DNA of 64,000 bases, taken from positions 310,001 through 374,000 of the forward strand of contig NZ_CP133189.1 of the NCBI RefSeq assembly GCF_030913655.1. Reading direction: 5' to 3'. The position numbers and the translations under genes are program-made. This DNA comes from Clostridium sp. MB40-C1. GTDB lineage: Bacteria; Bacillota; Clostridia; Clostridiales; Clostridiaceae. The notes beneath the pieces were generated by a model. The model worked only from the letters and a program-made list of their open reading frames with translations, was not told the origin of the DNA and did not search any database. This document shows positions 42,876 to 51,965 of the stretch, piece after piece. Every line of letters starts with the position of its first letter. The first letter of the stretch is position 1.

Positions 42876-44323
42876 AGATTAAAAAATGGTTAATAGTTTC
42901 TTATATTTTTGTCATGATGATTCCTATGTTTGCAGCATTTTTTATTTATCAATGGATAGCTAGTTATAATACTAATGTTGAAGTAAGTGATTATGTAAAT
43001 AATTTAACTATTTTTGATAAGTACGAAAAACTTCTTCAAGATCAGAAGTTATATTTAATATCATCTAAAGAACGTAATTTAGTAGATGAAAAAGAGAAGA
43101 ATAAAGTAGAGATTACTTTATATGATAAGGATGGACTAAAAATATATTCTTCAATTAAAGGTGATATGTTTTTTTATAAAGCAAAGGAACAATTGTATTC
43201 TGGTCTTTATGAATTGAAACATGGTTATAAGGCAGATAGTATAAAAAAACCTGTATTTAAAAATAATGAGATTGTTGGATTTTATGAAATTGTAGTAGCT
43301 CGTACAAAATGGATTGAAGGGGTCAATAATAGAACGATTTTAGGATGTATTTTGTTTTTAGTAATATTTATAGTAGTTTTAATATCTGTTATTAAAATAA
43401 TCAATAGAAAAGTAAATAAACCTTTAAGTTGCCTTATTAATGTAATGGGAAGATTTGCAGCAGGAGAAGAGGCGCAGATTCAATACAATGTTAATGATGA
43501 AATAGGAGAACTTATAGAACATTTTAATAGAATGAAGGATGAAATTGAAGAAAAAACAAAGCAGGTTACAAAAGAGCAGAAGGCTAAAGAATACATGATA
43601 GCTGCAATTTCACATGATTTAAAAACTCCTCTTACTGCAATAAGAGCATATACGGAACTGTTACAATCTCAAAATCCTTTATTAGAGGAAGAAAAGGATA
43701 AGGATACATCAATTATACTAAGTAAATGTGATTATATGAAAAACATGATTGATGATTTGCTTATGTATACAGTGCTATCTACAGACTATAAGATGGATTT
43801 AGTTAATGTAGAAGGAGAGGAGTTTTTTGAGATGCTTTTTTCTGGGCATAATCAGCTTTGTGAAAAAAATCAAATAAAGTTTTTATGTGATATTTCTGTG
43901 GAAGGAACTTATAAGGTAGATGTTAAACAAATGGTAAGGGTTGTGGACAATCTTATATCTAATGCAATTAGATATACGCCAAAGGGTAAAAATATATACC
44001 TTGGAGCATATTCAGAAGAGTTCCAATTACCTTGTTGGATTGATGATAATTTTAAATTAGAATTAAATGAGTTTAGAAAAGATGGTGTGGTTTTTATAGT
44101 TAAAAATGATGGAGATAAAATATCAAAAGAAAATATAAATAAGATATATGAACCTTTCTATAAGCTGGATGATTCTAGAAATGAACAGCGAAAAAGTGGT
44201 ACGGGTTTAGGGTTGAGTATTGTTAAGCTAATAATAGAAAAACATGAAGGTAAAATTAAGCTTTTATCAGAAAGTGATAAAGGAACAATTATAGCTTGTT
44301 ATATAAGAAAAGCTATATCTTGA
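42872..44323 (+). CDS. Sensor histidine kinase
   Basis: This kinase of about 483 residues has two membrane segments (residues about 5-24 and 155-175) around an extracellular sensor domain, then a HAMP region. The phospho-accepting histidine is in AAISHDLKTPLTAIRAY, followed by N, G1 and G2 boxes (NLISNAIRYTP, GTGLGLSIVKLIIEKH). ATG 42872 overlaps the response-regulator stop (ATGA), giving coupled translation. A lipoprotein gene follows, perhaps a target or sensor partner. The signal is unknown. Confidence 0.94.
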   Translation: MKIKKWLIVSYIFVMMIPMFAAFFIYQWIASYNTNVEVSDYVNNLTIFDKYEKLLQDQKLYLISSKERNLVDEKEKNKVEITLYDKDGLKIYSSIKGDMFFYKAKEQLYSGLYELKHGYKADSIKKPVFKNNEIVGFYEIVVARTKWIEGVNNRTILGCILFLVIFIVVLISVIKIINRKVNKPLSCLINVMGRFAAGEEAQIQYNVNDEIGELIEHFNRMKDEIEEKTKQVTKEQKAKEYMIAAISHDLKTPLTAIRAYTELLQSQNPLLEEEKDKDTSIILSKCDYMKNMIDDLLMYTVLSTDYKMDLVNVEGEEFFEMLFSGHNQLCEKNQIKFLCDISVEGTYKVDVKQMVRVVDNLISNAIRYTPKGKNIYLGAYSEEFQLPCWIDDNFKLELNEFRKDGVVFIVKNDGDKISKENINKIYEPFYKLDDSRNEQRKSGTGLGLSIVKLIIEKHEGKIKLLSESDKGTIIACYIRKAIS

Positions 44324-44330
44324 ATAATGA

Positions 44331-44371
44331 TAAAGGAAGTTTTAAAAGAGTGTTGTTTTTATTCTTTTAAA
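44331..44371. terminator. Hairpin after the histidine kinase (23-base repeat)
   Basis: GTTTTAAAAG pairs with CTTTTAAAAC. The first arm lies in the 23-base string also found at 27503-27525. A second small pair AATCAAAA/TTTTGATT follows. It may be a terminator or a dispersed repeat. Confidence 0.5.
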
Positions 44372-44463
44372 ACAGAATCAAAAATGTTAAAGAGAGATTT
44401 TGATTTTAACTAAGGCTTAAATCAATGATAAAATTTGAAATAGATAGGAGTGTATTTGTTATT

Positions 44464-45579
44464 ATGAATAAGAACTTAAAATTATTATTAAGTGGTTTTG
44501 CAGTAAGTATGGTGTTGTTTACAGGTTGTAGTATGGGAAAAACTAGTATTCTCCCAAAAGAAATTGTTGCAAATGCAATGGAAGTAAATAATAAACCTAA
44601 TTCTTATTATATTGAGGGGAAAATTCTAATTTTTGAAAATGATAAAGTTGCTAGTGAAAGTGAAATAAAAGAATGGATTAGCTTATCTGGAGAAAAAAAT
44701 AAAAGACGTTCAGAAACTAGTAGTAAAGGTAGAGATAAAACTATAACTACTAATAACGGAGAAAAAGTTGTTATATATATGCCAAAGGACAATAAAGCTT
44801 TAATTTCTAAAGTTTCAGATAATAAGGGACTTATGGATAATTCTCAAAGAAAACAAGCTATGGATATGTTAGAAAGTATGAAAAATACTCATGAAATTTC
44901 TACTTTAGGAGAAGAAGACGTTAATGGTATGAAAGCATATCATTTAAAAGCAACACCAAAGCAAAAGGACAGTATAGTAGGTGCTATGGATATTTGGGTG
45001 GATAAAAAAAACTGGTTTATAGTGAAACTTATATCTCAAAATGGAAATTCAAAAATTCAACTTGAGTATACAAAAGTGGACTTTTCAGCTAAATTTGATG
45101 AAAAATTGTTTGATCAAAATCTTCCCTCAAATGTTAAAATTGAAGACTTAGATAAAAAAACAAAAGAGAATAAAAAGAAAATAACTTTAAAAGAAGCAAG
45201 AAAGTTTATAGGAAAACCAATTCTTTATATTGAAAAAACATCAGGATATGATTTAAAAGAAATGAATCTTCAAATGTATGGAAGCAAGGTAGCAGCAGAT
45301 GAGATAATACAAGATTATTATAAAAACAATAAAAAGTCATTTAGTTTAAGCACTAGAAAAGAGCAGAAGTTAAATGAGAAAGGTAAGGAAGACAATACTA
45401 AATTACCAGGAGAAAAGGATATAACAATAAGAGGGAAAAAAGGTATGTTACTCGATGATGTAATAAAATTAATAACTTGGAGTGAGAGTGGAGTAAGTTA
45501 TTCATTTATGATTGAAGATCCAAATATGACTTTTGATGAAGCTAAAAAAGTAATTGAAAATATGAAAATTATGCCTTAG
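44464..45579 (+). CDS. LolA-like secreted lipoprotein
   Basis: This protein of about 371 residues has a lipoprotein signal with lipobox LFTGC (C22, MNKNLKLLLSGFAVSMVLFTGC read in part). The first half (about residues 30-220) resembles the LolA-like beta fold of Gram-positive outer-surface proteins, with ISLSGEKNKRRSE, MKAYHLKATP and AMDIWVDKKNWFIVKL. The C-terminal part may be a small DUF4367-like domain. The ATG at 44464 gives a clean signal peptide; an earlier ATG at 44425 would add 13 charged residues. AGGAG is 14 bases upstream, rather far. It follows the two-component system and may belong to its regulon. Confidence 0.8.
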   Translation: MNKNLKLLLSGFAVSMVLFTGCSMGKTSILPKEIVANAMEVNNKPNSYYIEGKILIFENDKVASESEIKEWISLSGEKNKRRSETSSKGRDKTITTNNGEKVVIYMPKDNKALISKVSDNKGLMDNSQRKQAMDMLESMKNTHEISTLGEEDVNGMKAYHLKATPKQKDSIVGAMDIWVDKKNWFIVKLISQNGNSKIQLEYTKVDFSAKFDEKLFDQNLPSNVKIEDLDKKTKENKKKITLKEARKFIGKPILYIEKTSGYDLKEMNLQMYGSKVAADEIIQDYYKNNKKSFSLSTRKEQKLNEKGKEDNTKLPGEKDITIRGKKGMLLDDVIKLITWSESGVSYSFMIEDPNMTFDEAKKVIENMKIMP

Positions 45580-45709
45580 AAAATTATAATTAATAATTTT
45601 GTAAATAGAAAGCATACTGTGATATAATTTTGTGTGAATGGTAGACAAGATAAAATAGACATTGGATAAACATAAGATAAACGTGTAATCTAAAGGGGGA
45701 AATACAGTA

Positions 45710-46036
45710 GTGCTAGAACTAAGTAATAAAACCAATAATTCAAATTTATTAAAAAGAAAAATGCTTTCTATTTGTCTTATTGCTGTATCTTATATAACTG
45801 CCACAGTGAAAATTAAAGATTTATCAAGTGTTAGAGATTCTTATGTTTTTGTAGAAAAGGTTGCTTACTTTATGGGAATGATAATCGGAATATCTGTTGT
45901 TCCATTGGTAGTTTCCTTAGCTATAGTAGGTTTAAATAAGTTTATTATAAAAAAGGGCAAAGTTTCTTTTGTGTTCATTTTTTCTATTGCAATTTTTATC
46001 CGATGTCTAGCCATTCTAATACTCCCACTTTTTTAA
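45710..46036 (+). CDS. Small membrane protein with a repeat-derived C-terminus
   Basis: GTG at 45710 has AAGGGGGAA about 10 bases upstream. The 108-residue protein has about three hydrophobic segments (MLSICLIAVSYITATV, MGMIIGISVVPLVVSLAIVG, VFIFSIAIFI). From about 46001 the reading frame runs into the 109-base tandem repeat, so the last residues (RCLAILILPLF) come from repeat DNA. The original C-terminus has probably been replaced. I do not recognise the family. Confidence 0.6.
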   Translation: MLELSNKTNNSNLLKRKMLSICLIAVSYITATVKIKDLSSVRDSYVFVEKVAYFMGMIIGISVVPLVVSLAIVGLNKFIIKKGKVSFVFIFSIAIFIRCLAILILPLF

Positions 46037-46218
46037 AGTGAGAGCGAAGAATGTCACGACCCTGGATAATGGTTTCTAAGGAGTGAAACTTCTAAGAATC
46101 CTGTTTATCCGATGTGTAGCCATTCTAATACCCCCACTTTTTTAAAGTGAGAGCGAAGAATGTCACGACCCTGGATAACGGTTTCTAAGGAGTAAAACTA
46201 CTAAGAACCCTGTTTACA
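46001..46218. repeat. Two tandem copies of a 109-base repeat (family of 6973-7251)
   Basis: Units 46001-46109 and 46110-46218 differ at only a few bases. Each contains AGCCATTCTAATAC, CCCACTTTTTTAAAGTGAGA, GTCACGACCCTGGATAA and a hairpin GGTTTCTAAGGAG/CTTCTAAGAATCC. The same strings occur as inverse complement at 6973-7251. The first unit overlaps the end of the preceding ORF. From 46219 to 46376 no gene is seen. Confidence 0.9.
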
Positions 46219-46376
46219 TGGGAAACTTCTATATTAATAAGGATATGGATTTAAAGTATTACTAAAGGGCTTACTTAGAGAGTAAGCCTTTTTGTGTTAT
46301 AATCTTTTTAGGATGTAAAATAATTTATATTTATTTATTAACATAAATTATTTTATAAGGGAATAAGGAGAAAAGT

Positions 46377-46607
46377 ATGAATAACAATATTAAACTAAGT
46401 AAGGAAAAAAGAGACGCCATGATTTTAGAAATTAAAAGTCATTTTGAAAATGAAAGAGATGAGGAATTAGGAGATTTAGCTTCAGGATTAATATTAGATT
46501 TTATTATAGAAAAAATAGCTCCTGAGTTTTACAATCAAGGAATTTATGATGCTTATGCATATATGAATGATAGAATAGAAGATGTCTTAGGTCTTCAAAA
46601 ATATTAA
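46377..46607 (+). CDS. DUF2164-family protein
   Basis: This 76-residue protein fits the small DUF2164 family: ISHFENERDEELGDLASGLI-like core (here IKSHFENERDEELGDLASGL) followed by DFIIEKIAPEFYNQGIYDAY. Function is unknown. AAGGAG precedes the ATG by about 6 bases. It stands between the tandem repeat and the helicase gene on the opposite strand. Confidence 0.82.
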   Translation: MNNNIKLSKEKRDAMILEIKSHFENERDEELGDLASGLILDFIIEKIAPEFYNQGIYDAYAYMNDRIEDVLGLQKY

Positions 46608-46677
46608 AATGTAGGATGAATACTTGAAAAGAAAGTTGCAGATTGATTTTTATATTTTTGTAAAAATATAAAAAATA

Positions 46678-46699
46678 AAGCATCGAGTTTTCGATGCTT
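46678..46699 (-). terminator. Terminator of the DEAD-box helicase gene
   Basis: AAGCATCGA-GTTT-TCGATGCTT; on the minus strand a T-rich tract follows. The stem touches the stop codon. Confidence 0.85.
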
Positions 46700-47807
46700 A
46701 TTCTATATTAATTCTAGGAATATTCATTTTAATTTCACTTTCTATCATATCTAAAGTTTTTTTGTCTTTAGCAGCTGCAAATAAGTAAGCATATCCTTCT
46801 TCACCAGCTCTTCCAGTTCTACCTATACGATGTATATAACTTTCAGTATTTTCAGGCATATCATAGTTATATATGTGACTAACTCCGCTTATATCTAGTC
46901 CTCTTGCTGCTACATCAGTGGCTATCAAGTACTGAATATCTGTATTTTTAAAAGATTTCATTATTCTCTCACGCTTACCTTGAGGTATATCACTATGAAT
47001 TTTTTGACAATTGTAGCCTTTTTGATAAAGAGCTATCTCAAGATTATCAACTCTTCTTTTAGTTCTACAAAAAATAATGGCCATAAATGGATTATCTCTG
47101 TCTAAAATTTTACATAAGTCATCTTGTTTCATTCTATCAGTAGTTTCAATGACAACTTGATTAATGTTTTTAAGAGTTATTTCTTCTTTTTCTATAGTTA
47201 CCACTCTTGGATCATTCATATATCTATAGGCAAGTTTTTTAACTTGAGAATTCATTGTTGCTGAAAAACAAAGAGTCTGACGCTTTGAAGATGTATGTTT
47301 TATAATTTTTTCAACTTCATTTTTAAAGCCCATATAAAGCATTTGGTCAGCTTCATCTAATACTAATGTTTTTAAATTACTAAGGTTGATTGTATTTCTT
47401 GAAATATGATCTAGAAGTCTGCCTGGAGTAGCAATTACAAGATGAACACTACCTTTTAACTTTTTTAACTGAGATCCTATATCTTTGCCACCATATGCAG
47501 CTAATATATTTAACCCTTTAGCATTATTTAATTTTATAGCTTCTTCAGTTATTTGAATAGCAAGTTCTCTTGTAGGAGTTACTATTAAACCTTGAACCAT
47601 ATTCATATTAGGAGACATATTTTCAAACATTGGAAGTAAAAATGCAAGTGTTTTTCCAGTCCCAGTTTGTGCTTCTGCTATTACATCATTACCGTTTTTT
47701 ATCAATGTTATGCTCTGTTCTTGAATAGGTGTTGGTTTTGTTATACCCTGATTTTTTAGAATATTCAATATATCATTACTAAGTCCAAATTCTTCAAAAT
47801 TAATCAT
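46698..47807 (-). CDS. DEAD-box RNA helicase
   Basis: This 369-residue helicase has all core motifs: Q motif (KPTPIQEQS), Walker A AQTGTGKT, PTRELA, TPGRLLDH, DEAD in LDEADQM, SAT, IIFCRTKRRVD, DVAARGLD and HRIGRTGRAG. It ends soon after the second RecA domain, without the C-terminal RNA-binding extension of DeaD, CshA or DbpA. It therefore resembles short clostridial RNA helicases used in ribosome assembly or cold adaptation. A ribosome binding site (AAAGGTAAATTAAA, weak) precedes the ATG. Confidence 0.95.
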   Translation of the reverse strand: MINFEEFGLSNDILNILKNQGITKPTPIQEQSITLIKNGNDVIAEAQTGTGKTLAFLLPMFENMSPNMNMVQGLIVTPTRELAIQITEEAIKLNNAKGLNILAAYGGKDIGSQLKKLKGSVHLVIATPGRLLDHISRNTINLSNLKTLVLDEADQMLYMGFKNEVEKIIKHTSSKRQTLCFSATMNSQVKKLAYRYMNDPRVVTIEKEEITLKNINQVVIETTDRMKQDDLCKILDRDNPFMAIIFCRTKRRVDNLEIALYQKGYNCQKIHSDIPQGKRERIMKSFKNTDIQYLIATDVAARGLDISGVSHIYNYDMPENTESYIHRIGRTGRAGEEGYAYLFAAAKDKKTLDMIESEIKMNIPRINIE

Positions 47808-47870
47808 TTTAATTTACCTTTCTATATTAAACTAATTTTTAGGATGTATAATAAGTTAATTTTATCTTTT

Positions 47871-48137
47871 GTGCTAATTAATTATTTAGAAATGATTTAT
47901 AGACAGGAAAGCCCAAAGATAACCTTTCATTAAAAATAACCAAATAATCAATTGAGGTAAACATATATGTTAGAGTTTTCTAAACACAACATTATCACAA
48001 ATGTTGAAATTTTTAAAGACTTTATTACTATAAGTTTTGTCATTATTGATGATATTTATTAAGAAATAACACCTGATTTTATAAAGAATAGAAAAAATTT
48101 AACTGACTATATAATTCACATCTGCAAATATAGGTAA
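47871..48137 (+). mobile_element. Insertion sequence remnant, left copy, with broken transposase start
   Basis: The stretch 47871-48015 is repeated in the same direction at 51294-51440 (shared strings ATAACCTTTCATTAAAAA, AAATAATCAAT, TTTCTAAACACAACATTAT). From ATG 47967, with GAGG about 9 bases upstream, the frame reads MLEFSKHNIITNVEIFKDFI and on to a TAA at 48060. It resumes in frame after it with EITPDFIKNRKNLTDYII to 48137. This resembles the N-terminus of clostridial IS982/IS4-like transposases (from memory). The rest of the element is gone. Confidence 0.6.
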
Positions 48138-48457
48138 TTAAGTAGTCTTATAGAAATTATTTTATAATAAAAGATTACTCACACTAATAGCTGAAAAGGC
48201 TATATAGATAGAGATAATGCTGACTTATTGTTTAATGATCGAAAATCCAGTGCGTATGGAAAAATATAACATATAATAAACAACCTATAAGTTTGTAATT
48301 AGAAGCTTATGGGTTATTTTTTATTTATAATTTTAGTAAAAGTGAAAATTCTATAAACTTTGTATTAAATATTTGTTTTTTGTCGGAAAGAGCATTTAAT
48401 TACGTGATATAATAGCCAATAATAAATTACAGTATTCTAACATAAAGGAGGAAGGAC
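48138..48457. other. Gene-free stretch before the acetylation genes, with a terminator-like hairpin
   Basis: No gene is supported. A hairpin AACCTATAAG/CTTATGGGTT with TATTTTTTATTT follows at 48282-48324. A 19-codon frame at 48217 has no ribosome binding site. The promoter of the following gene probably lies after the hairpin. Confidence 0.5.
48282..48324 (+). terminator. Terminator-like hairpin upstream of the MBOAT gene
   Basis: AACCTATAAG pairs with CTTATGGGTT (one G-U), then TATTTTTTATTT. It may be what is left of the IS element or of a lost gene. Confidence 0.7.
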
Positions 48458-49873
48458 ATGGTATTCAGCTCCCCAATATTTATTTTTATATTTCTACCAT
48501 TAATTTTGTTGATTTATTATACCCTGGGAAACATTTTTCCTAGTAAGACTTTTAAAAATTATATATCTCTTTTTGCAAGTTTAATATTTTACGCCTGGGG
48601 AGGAATAAAGTATTTACCTTTGCTATGTAGTTCTATTTTGATAAATTATATCTTTGGATTGCTTATTGACAAATCAAAAGAAAGAAAACGCTTAAAAGGA
48701 ATTATTCTATTAGTAGGTATAATACTAAATTTAAGCTTACTTTTTTATTACAAATATTACGATTTTTCAATAAGAAATGTTAATAGAATGTTCAATAGTT
48801 CGCTCCAATATAAGGAAATTGGACTACCTATAGGGATTTCTTTTTTTACATTTCAAGGGATGTCATACATAATTGATATATATAGAAATGACGCAAATGT
48901 TAATAAAAATATTTTTTCTGTTGCATTATACATATCATTTTTTCCTCAATTAATAGCTGGGCCTATTGTAAAATATAAAGATATAGATACTCAAATACGA
49001 AAAAGAAAAGAATCTGTGGAATGTTTTAGTTATGGTATTGAAAGATTTGTTATAGGATTATCAAAAAAAGTAATTATTGCTGATATTTTAGCTGAAACAG
49101 TTGATACAATATTTTCACTTTCAAATGTAGGAATTGATCAGCCTACAGCATGGTTGGGAGCTATTTGTTATACCTTTCAAATATACTTTGATTTTTCAGG
49201 ATATTCGGATATGGCTATTGGACTGGGGTATTTTTTTGGTTTTAAATTTAAGGAAAATTTCAATTATCCATATATATCAAAATCTATAGCTGAATTTTGG
49301 AGAAGATGGCATATATCTTTATCTACTTGGTTAAAAGAATATCTTTATATACCATTAGGAGGAAATAGAAAAGGTAATACATATTTAAATTTGTTTATTG
49401 TTTTTTTAGTTATAGGATTGTGGCATGGAGCTTCATGGAACTTTATTGCATGGGGAATATGGAATGGTGTATTTGTAATTATTGCGAAGATTATAAATAA
49501 AAAAAGATGGTATATAAAAACTCCTTCTTTTATCAGAAGAACAATTACTATGCTTATTGTTATACTAGGATGGGTGCTATTTAGAGCTAATGGATTGATA
49601 GATGCAATAAATTATTTATCAATAATGTTTGGAATAAATAAAGCCACAACGATTACATACCAATTTAGCTATTTTGCTAATAAAAAAATAGGGTTTTGGA
49701 TATTCATGTCAATTATAGGGAGTACTCCTGTAGTTAGTAACATATTAAATTTACATCAAAATAAAAAAATATTTCAAATAGCAAAAACAATGTTTATTGG
49801 AATGTTATTAATTATTGCAATAGTATTTATAGTTAATTCTACATATAGTCCATTCATTTATTTCCAATTTTAA
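48458..49873 (+). CDS. MBOAT-family O-acyltransferase (AlgI/DltB-like)
   Basis: This 471-residue membrane enzyme moves acyl groups from the cytoplasm to an extracellular polymer. Its family traits are the N-terminal FSSPIFIFIFLPLILLIYY, FFPQLIAGPIVKY, YFDFSGYSDMAIGLG, FWRRWHISLSTWLKEYLYIPLGGNR and the catalytic histidine in IGLWHGASWNF. It pairs with the DHHW protein 15 bases downstream, as AlgI does with AlgJ/AlgX or as PatA with PatB. The target polymer (wall polysaccharide, exopolysaccharide) is unknown. No dltA-C-D genes are present, so D-alanylation is unlikely. AGGAGGAAGG precedes the ATG. Confidence 0.93.
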   Translation: MVFSSPIFIFIFLPLILLIYYTLGNIFPSKTFKNYISLFASLIFYAWGGIKYLPLLCSSILINYIFGLLIDKSKERKRLKGIILLVGIILNLSLLFYYKYYDFSIRNVNRMFNSSLQYKEIGLPIGISFFTFQGMSYIIDIYRNDANVNKNIFSVALYISFFPQLIAGPIVKYKDIDTQIRKRKESVECFSYGIERFVIGLSKKVIIADILAETVDTIFSLSNVGIDQPTAWLGAICYTFQIYFDFSGYSDMAIGLGYFFGFKFKENFNYPYISKSIAEFWRRWHISLSTWLKEYLYIPLGGNRKGNTYLNLFIVFLVIGLWHGASWNFIAWGIWNGVFVIIAKIINKKRWYIKTPSFIRRTITMLIVILGWVLFRANGLIDAINYLSIMFGINKATTITYQFSYFANKKIGFWIFMSIIGSTPVVSNILNLHQNKKIFQIAKTMFIGMLLIIAIVFIVNSTYSPFIYFQF

Positions 49874-49888
49874 AGGAGGTGTTAGTAT

Positions 49889-51286
49889 ATGAAAAAAATA
49901 CATTTTTTTAGAATGATTTTATTTCTATTTATAATTGTATCCCCTATATTTGGTATGAATTTAAAAGATAATCAAGCTTCAGGTATAGATAATAGGAAAC
50001 TCACTGAGTTTTCAGAGATATTTTCAGGAGAGAGTATTACCCCAAATATACAGAATTATATAGGAGATCGTATAGGCTTTAGAACTGAAATGGTTAATTT
50101 ATATACTAAATCCATGGATATATTATTTGATGAAATGGTGCATCCAAGTTATCAATATGGAAAAGATGGATATATATTTCCAAAATTAAAAGAAAATAAA
50201 ACAGATAAAGAGTTTCAAGAAGCTTATTCTGATTTCATACTAAATTTTCAAAATTACTGTACGGATAGAGGAATAAAATTTTTATATGCTACTGAACCTA
50301 GTAAAACAACAATATATTCAGAGTTCCTACCACAGGGATATAATTATAACAATGAAAATCTCCAATATTTTTTAAGCCTTCTTAAAGATAAAAAGGTTAA
50401 TTATTTATATACTGGAGAAGCTTTAATGAATGCTAAAAGTTCAAAACAAGTTTTTGATAAAAAATATGATGCTAATCATTGGAATGAAACTGGAGCTATT
50501 GTTGGAATTTCATCTATATTAGATAGATTAAATGATTTAGATTCAAGGATAAATAAATTTGATATTAACAAAGTTGAAGCTGTAGAGTATACTAATACAA
50601 CACTTCCAGTTTCATATTTTGGCATAAATGAAAAAACTACACACTATAATTTGAAAAAAGATAATTCTGTACCTATTGCTGAATTTAAAGATGAGATTAA
50701 GCTAGCAGAAAATTTTACATATTTTGCTCATTATAAAAATCCTAATAATAAAACTGCACCTAAGATACTTATTTTTGCTGGAAGTTATTTTCAAGGAAGG
50801 GACAAGTTCCTTACGGAAAACTTTTCAGAATTAATTAGAATACATAATTATCATAATGTAGTTGATTATGATTATTATATAAATATTTTTAATCCAGATA
50901 TAGTTTTGTTTGAGTCTACAGAATATACTCATTTAAATTATTATTTTCCTGTGGATAAAATGCAAAATACTACTTATAATAAGGAATTTAAAGCTTATTC
51001 TAATCTCCAAGAAAGTAAATTTGCATATATAAAAGATAATACTTTTAAAAAACCAGATACTAATTTGATGAACTTCTCAATTCCTATAGAAGGAGAAAAG
51101 TCATCTTATGCTTATGCTGATATTGCAAATAGAATATTAGATTGCAGAATAAAGGAAGTTAATGGAAAACAATACGCTGATTTTTCTATACCAACTTCAG
51201 AAATAAAAAATTTAAACGAATTTAGTTTATACTTAATTTCTAAAGATGAAAGTAAAATTACAAAACTCCCTTGTAATTTAAATTAA
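49889..51286 (+). CDS. DHHW-family (AlgJ/AlgX-like) secreted acetylation protein
   Basis: This 465-residue protein has an N-terminal membrane anchor (FFRMILFLFIIVSPIFGM) and an SGNH-like extracellular domain of the AlgJ/AlgX type. KDGYIFPK, LYATEPSKTTIYSEFLP and the DANHWNETGA motif (the DHHW counterpart) are visible; a second motif region is LIFAGSYFQGR. It would receive acyl groups from the MBOAT partner and place them on the polymer outside the cell. AAAGGAGGTG precedes the ATG. A second IS remnant follows. Confidence 0.9.
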   Translation: MKKIHFFRMILFLFIIVSPIFGMNLKDNQASGIDNRKLTEFSEIFSGESITPNIQNYIGDRIGFRTEMVNLYTKSMDILFDEMVHPSYQYGKDGYIFPKLKENKTDKEFQEAYSDFILNFQNYCTDRGIKFLYATEPSKTTIYSEFLPQGYNYNNENLQYFLSLLKDKKVNYLYTGEALMNAKSSKQVFDKKYDANHWNETGAIVGISSILDRLNDLDSRINKFDINKVEAVEYTNTTLPVSYFGINEKTTHYNLKKDNSVPIAEFKDEIKLAENFTYFAHYKNPNNKTAPKILIFAGSYFQGRDKFLTENFSELIRIHNYHNVVDYDYYINIFNPDIVLFESTEYTHLNYYFPVDKMQNTTYNKEFKAYSNLQESKFAYIKDNTFKKPDTNLMNFSIPIEGEKSSYAYADIANRILDCRIKEVNGKQYADFSIPTSEIKNLNEFSLYLISKDESKITKLPCNLN

Positions 51287-51293
51287 TCTCTTG

Positions 51294-51494
51294 TGATAGT
51301 TGATTATTTTGGCATAATTTACAGGTAGAAAAGACCCAATATAATAACCTTTCATTAAAAACAATCAAATAATCAATGAGATAATATATATATTACAGCT
51401 TTCTAAACACAACATTATTATAAATATTAAAAATTTGGATATGGAGTATAAACTAGAGTGGTTACATTTTTTAAAACAGAGATTAAATAATTAA
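51294..51494 (+). mobile_element. Insertion sequence remnant, right copy, internally deleted
   Basis: 51294-51440 matches 47871-48015 in direct orientation. The transposase start is lost (ATA at 51390 where the left copy has ATG), but the frame continues with QLSKHNIIINIKNL and then joins DMEYKLEWLHFLKQRLNN before a TAA at 51492. This looks like an internal deletion joining N- and C-terminal parts of a transposase. Together the copies bracket the MBOAT-DHHW pair. Confidence 0.55.
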
Positions 51495-51514
51495 TAAAAA
51501 ATTTAAAAAAACAC

Positions 51515-51542
51515 TTGCATTATTTTTTATATAGGATATACT
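51515..51542 (+). promoter_or_regulatory. Promoter of the cold shock gene
   Basis: TTGCAT (51515-51520), 16-base spacer, TATACT (51537-51542). It leaves an untranslated leader of about 150 bases, as is usual for cold shock mRNAs. From 51543 to 51701 there is no other gene. Confidence 0.6.
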
Positions 51543-51701
51543 TAAATAGAACCTTAATTCAGAAGTAAATGATTTGTTAAATGAATATGTTTCGAATTAT
51601 CTAAAATTAAGAATAACTTAAGTATATAGATTTCGAAATTTTTATTAATGATTTATTTTTACAAAGAATTAAAGGAATAAAAATTTCGGAGGTAAGAAAT
51701 T

Positions 51702-51899
51702 ATGACAGGTACAGTTAAATGGTTTAACAGCGAAAAAGGATTTGGATTTATAACTACAGAAGAAGGAAACGACGTATTCGCTCACTTCTCACAAATCCAA
51801 AAAGAAGGATTCAAAACTTTAGAAGAAGGACAAAAAGTATCATTTGAAATCGTTGATGGCGCTAAAGGTCCTCAAGCTTCAAACATAACTGAAATCTAA
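51702..51899 (+). CDS. cspA: Cold shock protein
   Basis: This 65-residue single-strand nucleic acid chaperone has the cold shock fold with RNP1 KGFGFITTE and RNP2 DVFAHFSQI, and begins with [12 protein letters not shown]. The family paralogue letter cannot be decided. CGGAGGT precedes the ATG by 9 bases. Codon use is biased to frequent codons (many AAC, TTC), as in highly expressed genes, unlike the neighbours. Confidence 0.97.
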   Translation: MTGTVKWFNSEKGFGFITTEEGNDVFAHFSQIQKEGFKTLEEGQKVSFEIVDGAKGPQASNITEI

Positions 51900-51915
51900 T
51901 TTTATTAGAAGAATT

Positions 51916-51947
51916 AAAACCTGAAGATTTATCTTCAGGTTTTTGTT
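51916..51947 (+). terminator. Terminator of the cold shock gene
   Basis: AAAACCTGAAGAT-TT-ATCTTCAGGTTTT then TGTTATA; also between convergent csp and cooS. Confidence 0.9.
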
Positions 51948-51965
51948 ATATCTTAGAATTAAACT

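Noticed and set aside
47871-48015. Pair of direct repeats around the MBOAT genes as a riboswitch class
   Set aside because: The repeat runs into a recognisable transposase N-terminus, so an IS end explains it better, and no known riboswitch core is seen.
48217-48276. 19-codon ORF after the left IS remnant
   Set aside because: No ribosome binding site, promoter or conservation evidence; likely chance.
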